Positions 22,881 through 23,933 of a stretch of 23,933 bases of DNA are shown in pieces. The position numbers and the translations under genes are program-made. Position 1 is the first letter of the stretch, and each line of letters starts with the position of its first letter. This DNA is from Bacillota bacterium (GTDB taxonomy: Bacteria; Bacillota; Sulfobacillia; RBS10-35; JAJYVN01). The notes under the pieces are model-generated. The model saw only the letters and a list, made by a program, of their open reading frames with translations, ran no database searches and had not been told where the DNA came from. The DNA lies in assembly GCA_021791995.1 (NCBI GenBank), contig JAJYVN010000013.1, positions 1-23,933 of the forward strand. The letters are read 5' to 3'.

Positions 22881-23933
22881 TCAGGGGGCATGGTCCTCGA
22901 TCAGTGACTGGTGGCCCAGGACCCCCTGATGGCTGGGATCAAGCGATCTGGCCTTCGCGAATTCCACTGCCGCTCGCTCCCTCTGCCCAAGCCCGAGACA
23001 CCCGAGTCCGATCAGGTACCGGCACTCCACCTCACTTCGTCGACGCAGGTCGTCCTCGAAGAGTAAGAAGTGGGGCAACGACACGGCAAAGTAGTCGATG
23101 CGCGGTTCGTCGGCCAGATGGTCTTCCCCATAATCACAGAGTCGATGGAAACGGCCACGCGCCTCCTCGTGCCGACCGAGCTGGTCCAGGGCCCGCCCCT
23201 GGTAGAAGATCATATCCGCCGGTGCATCGTTGTAGAAGATGGCGGGGGCGGGCTCGACCGGCCCCTGTGAAGCTCGCTCGAGACACGAGCGGCCCTCGAC
23301 GATCGCTCCGAGTGCGATGTGGGCGAGACCCTGGTAGTAGTCGATGTGGTTCTCTGGGGTGCCATACAGTTTGCCCTCCCCCAGATTGCCCGGATACTCT
23401 CGCGCCTGGTGCAGATGCTGAAGCGCCCTCTCTGGGCGCCCCCGCGCAAGCTCCAACCGGGCGAGTTGGATTCGCGCAAAGACGTATTGCGCGCTGACTC
23501 GGCCCTCGCCACCCTCCCAGGGATGAAAGCGGCGCGTCACCAGGATCTCAAGCGCCTGCTCGTACCAACCGAAACAGTTCAGCAGGCTGACATACTCCAG
23601 GCAGAGGTCGTCCCGCTCCTGCACACGTTCCCTATGGGCGCGCAGCAGTTCATAGCGGCTCTCGATGGGGACCGCAGTGCGCTTCCGGAGTTGGTCCAGC
23701 TCATAGAGCACCCGCGCATCGCTTGGGTCGAGGCGGAAGGCCTGCTCGAGTGCGGCGCGTGCCTCCTGCACCTGACTGCGCTTATTGAAGTATCCGAGGG
23801 CGAGGTTACGATGCACCGTTGGAAAGGCAGGATTCCGACGACGGGCCTCCTCCCAACATGCCATGGCCCGCCCATACTGCCCTTTGTCGTAAAGAAGGTT
23901 GCCAAGATAGTACGGCGCGCGCGCATCGGCCGG
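22881..23933 (-). CDS. TPR-repeat protein, DUF5107-like C-terminal part (partial)
   Basis: The frame is open to the edge of the window, so the 5' part is missing and 350 residues are visible. The first segment, ARAPYYLGNLLYDKGQYGRAM, and the next, FPTVHRNLALGYFNKRSQVQEA, are tandem TPR helices. LDPSDARVLYELDQL follows. These fit the TPR half of large DUF5107 proteins, in which a sugar-binding or beta-rich domain comes first. Further TPR-like units continue (ALQHLHQAREYPGNLG, GRALDQLGRHEEARGRF) and the protein ends SLIEDHAP. An ATG at 23864 is internal, not the start. The protein probably acts in carbohydrate metabolism or binding, by family association only. It converges with the metal-binding-like lipoprotein gene, with 9 nt between their stops. 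Confidence 0.75.
   Translation of the reverse strand, partial: PADARAPYYLGNLLYDKGQYGRAMACWEEARRRNPAFPTVHRNLALGYFNKRSQVQEARAALEQAFRLDPSDARVLYELDQLRKRTAVPIESRYELLRAHRERVQERDDLCLEYVSLLNCFGWYEQALEILVTRRFHPWEGGEGRVSAQYVFARIQLARLELARGRPERALQHLHQAREYPGNLGEGKLYGTPENHIDYYQGLAHIALGAIVEGRSCLERASQGPVEPAPAIFYNDAPADMIFYQGRALDQLGRHEEARGRFHRLCDYGEDHLADEPRIDYFAVSLPHFLLFEDDLRRRSEVECRYLIGLGCLGLGQRERAAVEFAKARSLDPSHQGVLGHQSLIEDHAP

Noticed and set aside
22868..22884. CTGAT/ATCAG inverted repeat between the lipoprotein and the TPR gene as a shared terminator
   Set aside because: Five weak base pairs with no T-run; too little to support termination.

Overview
The window is a G+C-rich bacterial chromosome segment that uses GTG and TTG starts freely. 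Its backbone is a minus-strand translation and transcription operon in the order rimP, nusA, ylxR, ylxQ, infB, rbfA, nrnA, truB, ribF. The ylxR/ylxQ pair and an nrnA (DHH) gene between rbfA and truB suggest a Gram-positive (Firmicutes-like) lineage or a close relative. The sequence alone does not allow a genus call.

Layout. From 17 to 2915 (minus) lie an aldehyde dehydrogenase and an L-fucose/L-arabinose isomerase-like protein, probably one catabolic unit. From 3209 to 5966 (plus) lie a family 2 glycosyltransferase, the queuosine enzyme QueF and a membrane-anchored TPR-like protein of unknown role. From 6151 to 16211 (minus) lies the nusA-infB operon, with a recognisable promoter and an attenuator-like terminator in its leader. 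A decayed small membrane-protein gene sits at each end of it, downstream at 6151-6592 and upstream at 16251-16729. From 16859 to 18970 a ThuA-like protein (plus) converges on an M20 metallopeptidase (minus). From 19057 to 21846 are larE, larC and larB, which make the nickel-pincer nucleotide cofactor. No larA (lactate racemase) is present in the window. At 21939-22871 (plus), divergent from larBC, is a lipoprotein that looks like a ZnuA/MntA metal-binding protein but has lost the family's histidine ligands. The window ends inside a TPR/DUF5107-like gene (minus).

Points worth most attention: the histidine-free metal-binding-protein homologue next to the Lar genes; the terminator in the rimP-nusA leader; two small membrane-protein genes broken by stops and a frameshift; a ylxQ gene whose frame appears broken and which overlaps infB if read straight through; a pair of inverted hairpins in place of ylxP between infB and rbfA; and a 19-bp palindrome over a -35 box upstream of thuA. 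I saw no tRNA, rRNA, CRISPR array or intact transposase gene.
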